A DNA stretch of 64,000 bases from FEN-1073 sp963780865 (GTDB lineage: Bacteria; Chloroflexota; Anaerolineae; Anaerolineales; RBG-16-64-43): assembly GCA_963780865.1 (NCBI GenBank), contig CAWADT010000001.1, positions 116,880 to 180,879 of the forward strand, given 5' to 3'. Shown here one piece after another: positions 62,591 through 64,000 of the stretch (the stretch's first letter is position 1; the number at the start of each line of letters is the position of its first letter). Below the pieces are notes generated by a model. The model was given only the letters and a program-made list of their open reading frames with translations, was not told the origin of the DNA and searched no databases. The position numbers were made by a program, and so were the translations under genes.

Positions 62591-62841
62591 AAGCATGCGC
62601 AGATTGGTGCAATAACATGGGACAGGGCAAGAGACCCCCAGTTGGCGTGCACAGAATAATGCAAGGATATCCTGGAATTCTTGAAAAGCATTACAAAATA
62701 GAGGCAAACGGTGATTCAGAAATTCTTTTGGAAGCGCTCGGAAAAAAACTCCGTTTCCTAAAAAAAGGCGGAGTCATTGATGACATGAGAACTGCCAAGC
62801 AGGTTCTGAAAGACTGGCAGCAGGGTAAGATAAGACAGTGA
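62586..62841 (+). CDS. C-terminal fragment of an archaeal YlqF/HSR1-type GTPase, frameshifted
   Basis: The last 60 residues (GILEKHYKIEANGDSEILLE, RFLKKGGVIDDM, DWQQGKIRQ) match the C-terminus of circularly permuted HSR1/YlqF-like GTPases, which work in large-subunit assembly. Upstream, QIGAITWDRARDPQLACTE reads in another frame and joins the first after one base change near 62655. The G motifs are lost beyond the join. The identification rests on the C-terminal pattern and is moderate. Confidence 0.5.
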
Positions 62842-62890
62842 GGAAAGGTTTTTAATATTGACTAGAACTCTTTACTTAATGGTTAAAAAG

Positions 62891-62898
62891 TATATAAA
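62891..62898 (+). promoter_or_regulatory. Archaeal TATA box
   Basis: TATATAAA with a purine-rich region before it (AAAAAG), 42 nt upstream of the ATG at 62940; transcription would start about 25 nt downstream, leaving a short leader. Only archaeal-type promoters carry it in this place. Confidence 0.5.
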
Positions 62899-62939
62899 TG
62901 ATAAGAAAACCTTTATCTTAGGAAGTAGTTGGATACCTT

Positions 62940-63146
62940 ATGGAGAGAGCAATTATTTTAGAAGAACTTCCAAACGGATATGAATTAATGTTTAAAGACA
63001 TTAATACTTGTAAAATACTCAAACAAGAATTCAAACAGTACTTCAAAGAGAATGGAAACACTTCAGACAAGGACCTTTTTGAGTTTAATTCTTCAAAAAA
63101 TAAAATTAAAAAAGATTTTTTTGTAAAAATCATAAAAGCTCAATAA
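62940..63146 (+). CDS. Small archaeal protein of unknown function
   Basis: 68 residues, lysine-rich: ILEELPNGYELMFKDINTCK, then KQEFKQYFKENG and a basic end. No family is recognised. A TATA box lies upstream. It precedes the 3' end of a 23S rRNA gene on the opposite strand, converging with it. The 63,147-63,251 gap is AT-rich with no feature seen. Confidence 0.5.
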   Translation: MERAIILEELPNGYELMFKDINTCKILKQEFKQYFKENGNTSDKDLFEFNSSKNKIKKDFFVKIIKAQ

Positions 63147-63251
63147 GCAAGAAAGGTGAAACCTTAAATAATTAATTGGTTGGAAGTTTTTGGACATAAT
63201 ATTTATTGACTTCTTAGAATTGCAATTTTACTTGCATAATAAAAAATCAAT

Positions 63252-64000
63252 TTGAGGCTTTTAGTAGTTATGAGCTGAAACAGTCGCCGAAGCTCCTGCC
63301 TTACACTCCAACTCTATCAACGTCATCTTCTATGACGGCCTTAGTTGTCTCGTTTTGCGGACGGCTTCGAGCTTAGATGCATTCAGCTCTTATCCAGTAC
63401 AGTGCGTAGCTGCGCAGCCTGCCATATGACAACTGCTACACCAGAGGCACCCGAACTCCCGTTCCTCTCGTACTACAAGATTCGTTCCACTCAGACAATA
63501 ACACACCTAGTAGATATCATACAAACTGTCTCGCGACGTTCTTAACCCAGCTAACGATCCCTTTTAATGCGTGAACTCCGACACCCTTGGTCGCTTCTGC
63601 ACGACCAGGATAGGAAGAGCCGACAGCGATGTACCAAACCGCACCGTCAATATGGACTATCGGGCGCGACAAGCCTGTTATCCTTGGGGTACCTTTTCTG
63701 TCAGACACGGCTCCTATTAAAAAAGCACGTGGGTTCGCTAGGCCCGACTTTCATCTCTGCATTTCTTGCTTTTCAAAATACAGTCAGACAAGCTTTTGCC
63801 CTCGCACTCAACTCCAGATTTCCAACCTGGATGAGCTTGTCTTTGGGCCCTACCGATATCTTTTCTGCAGGGTGCCGCCCCAGCCAAACTGCCCGCCTGC
63901 TGGTGTCCTCTCCCGAGTGAGCAGCTTTAAGAAAAATGAGTAGTATTACAATGTTTGCTCCGTCTTCGCCGAAAGCTAGACTTCGACGCTCCTACTTATG
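63252..64000 (-). rRNA. 23S rRNA, 3' portion (archaeal, DPANN-like)
   Basis: On the minus strand this is the last 750 or so bases of a 23S rRNA. The sarcin-ricin loop AGTACGAGAGGAACGGGA lies at about 63458-63475; the peptidyl transferase region is represented by GGGATAACAGGCTTGTCG-like sequence near 63680 and GGTTTGGTACATCG-type sequence near 63640. The end, ACGTTGATAGAGTTGGAGTG then AACTACTAAAAGCCTC, resembles Woesearchaeota-type DPANN archaea more than bacteria. The 5' part is beyond the window. Confidence 0.9.

Noticed and set aside
58823..64000. Horizontal transfer of Bacteroidota and archaeal genes into the bacterium
   Set aside because: Housekeeping genes (recG, rsmD, tRNA, 23S rRNA) are cut at both joins and composition changes at single points, which fits misassembly better.
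1..64000. CRISPR array, prophage, integrase or plasmid origin
   Set aside because: No regularly spaced direct repeats, phage structural genes, integrase or Rep genes were seen.

Overview
The window is not one genome. Bases 1 to about 58,830 come from a GC-rich bacterium. Gene content suggests Chloroflexota, Anaerolineae-like: MecA_N-type penicillin-binding proteins, a DUF3536 GH57 protein beside GlgB, a ChvE/Ggu-type sugar importer, frequent TTG starts and four-helix-bundle genes. This is an inference from gene content; there is no rRNA from this organism here. Bases about 58,835-62,560 are AT-rich and Bacteroidota-like (RecG, RecD-like helicase, DUF3822, RsmD). Bases about 62,563-64,000 are archaeal, probably DPANN/Woesearchaeota-like (GTPase C-terminus, TATA-box gene, 3' part of 23S rRNA). 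Both joins cut through genes, so the window looks like a chimeric or concatenated metagenomic assembly.

Layout of the main part. 1-2.2 kb: GAF-domain sensor fragment and a secreted C39-like/LysM protein. 2.5-3.9 kb: IS110-family transposase. 4.2-10 kb: Maf and two tandem paralogous class B penicillin-binding proteins. 10-17 kb: RsgA, two lipoproteins, a PPC-domain protein, a DUF362 protein and an arrestin-like pair. 17-26 kb: alpha-glucan block (GH13 glucosidase, ABC exporter, GlgB, GH57 protein, small winged-helix protein). 26.8-41.4 kb: surface polysaccharide operon (Wzz-like/nucleotide-sugar dehydrogenase fusion, epimerases, hydroxyacid dehydrogenase, CMP-sugar synthetase, HAD phosphatase, Wzm/Wzt-type exporter, methyltransferase, PIG-L deacetylase, WbqC-like protein, three GT4 enzymes). 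41.6-44.5 kb: GH35-like protein with a coupled unknown. 44.8-51.9 kb: sugar-uptake and signalling locus. 52.3-57.7 kb: more glycosyltransferase genes. 58.0-58.8 kb: a second, truncated IS110 element.

The most interesting system is at 44.8-51.9 kb. A REC-LuxR-REC response regulator lies divergently from a sugar-binding lipoprotein, an RbsA/GguA-type double ATPase, a permease and, last, a protein fusing an RbsA-like ABC domain to a NarL-type histidine kinase. That ABC domain keeps Walker A but has lost the signature motif, the Walker B glutamate and the switch histidine. I infer a kinase that senses the transporter through a catalytically dead ABC subunit. The divergent promoter region carries two palindromes of identical design (CCCCT-N9-AGGGG), and a perfect 19-bp hairpin separates the binding-protein gene from the ATPase gene.

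Other notable points. Large GC-rich palindromes sit between genes and have extended two coding regions at their 3' ends. Five genes are broken by apparent single-base insertions, six in all, each closing to a normal-length protein when one base is removed, which points to sequence error. There are also two candidate IS110 bridge-RNA regions, an ATA start codon on the GH57 gene, and a possible 6S-like or attenuator RNA before the GH13 glucosidase.
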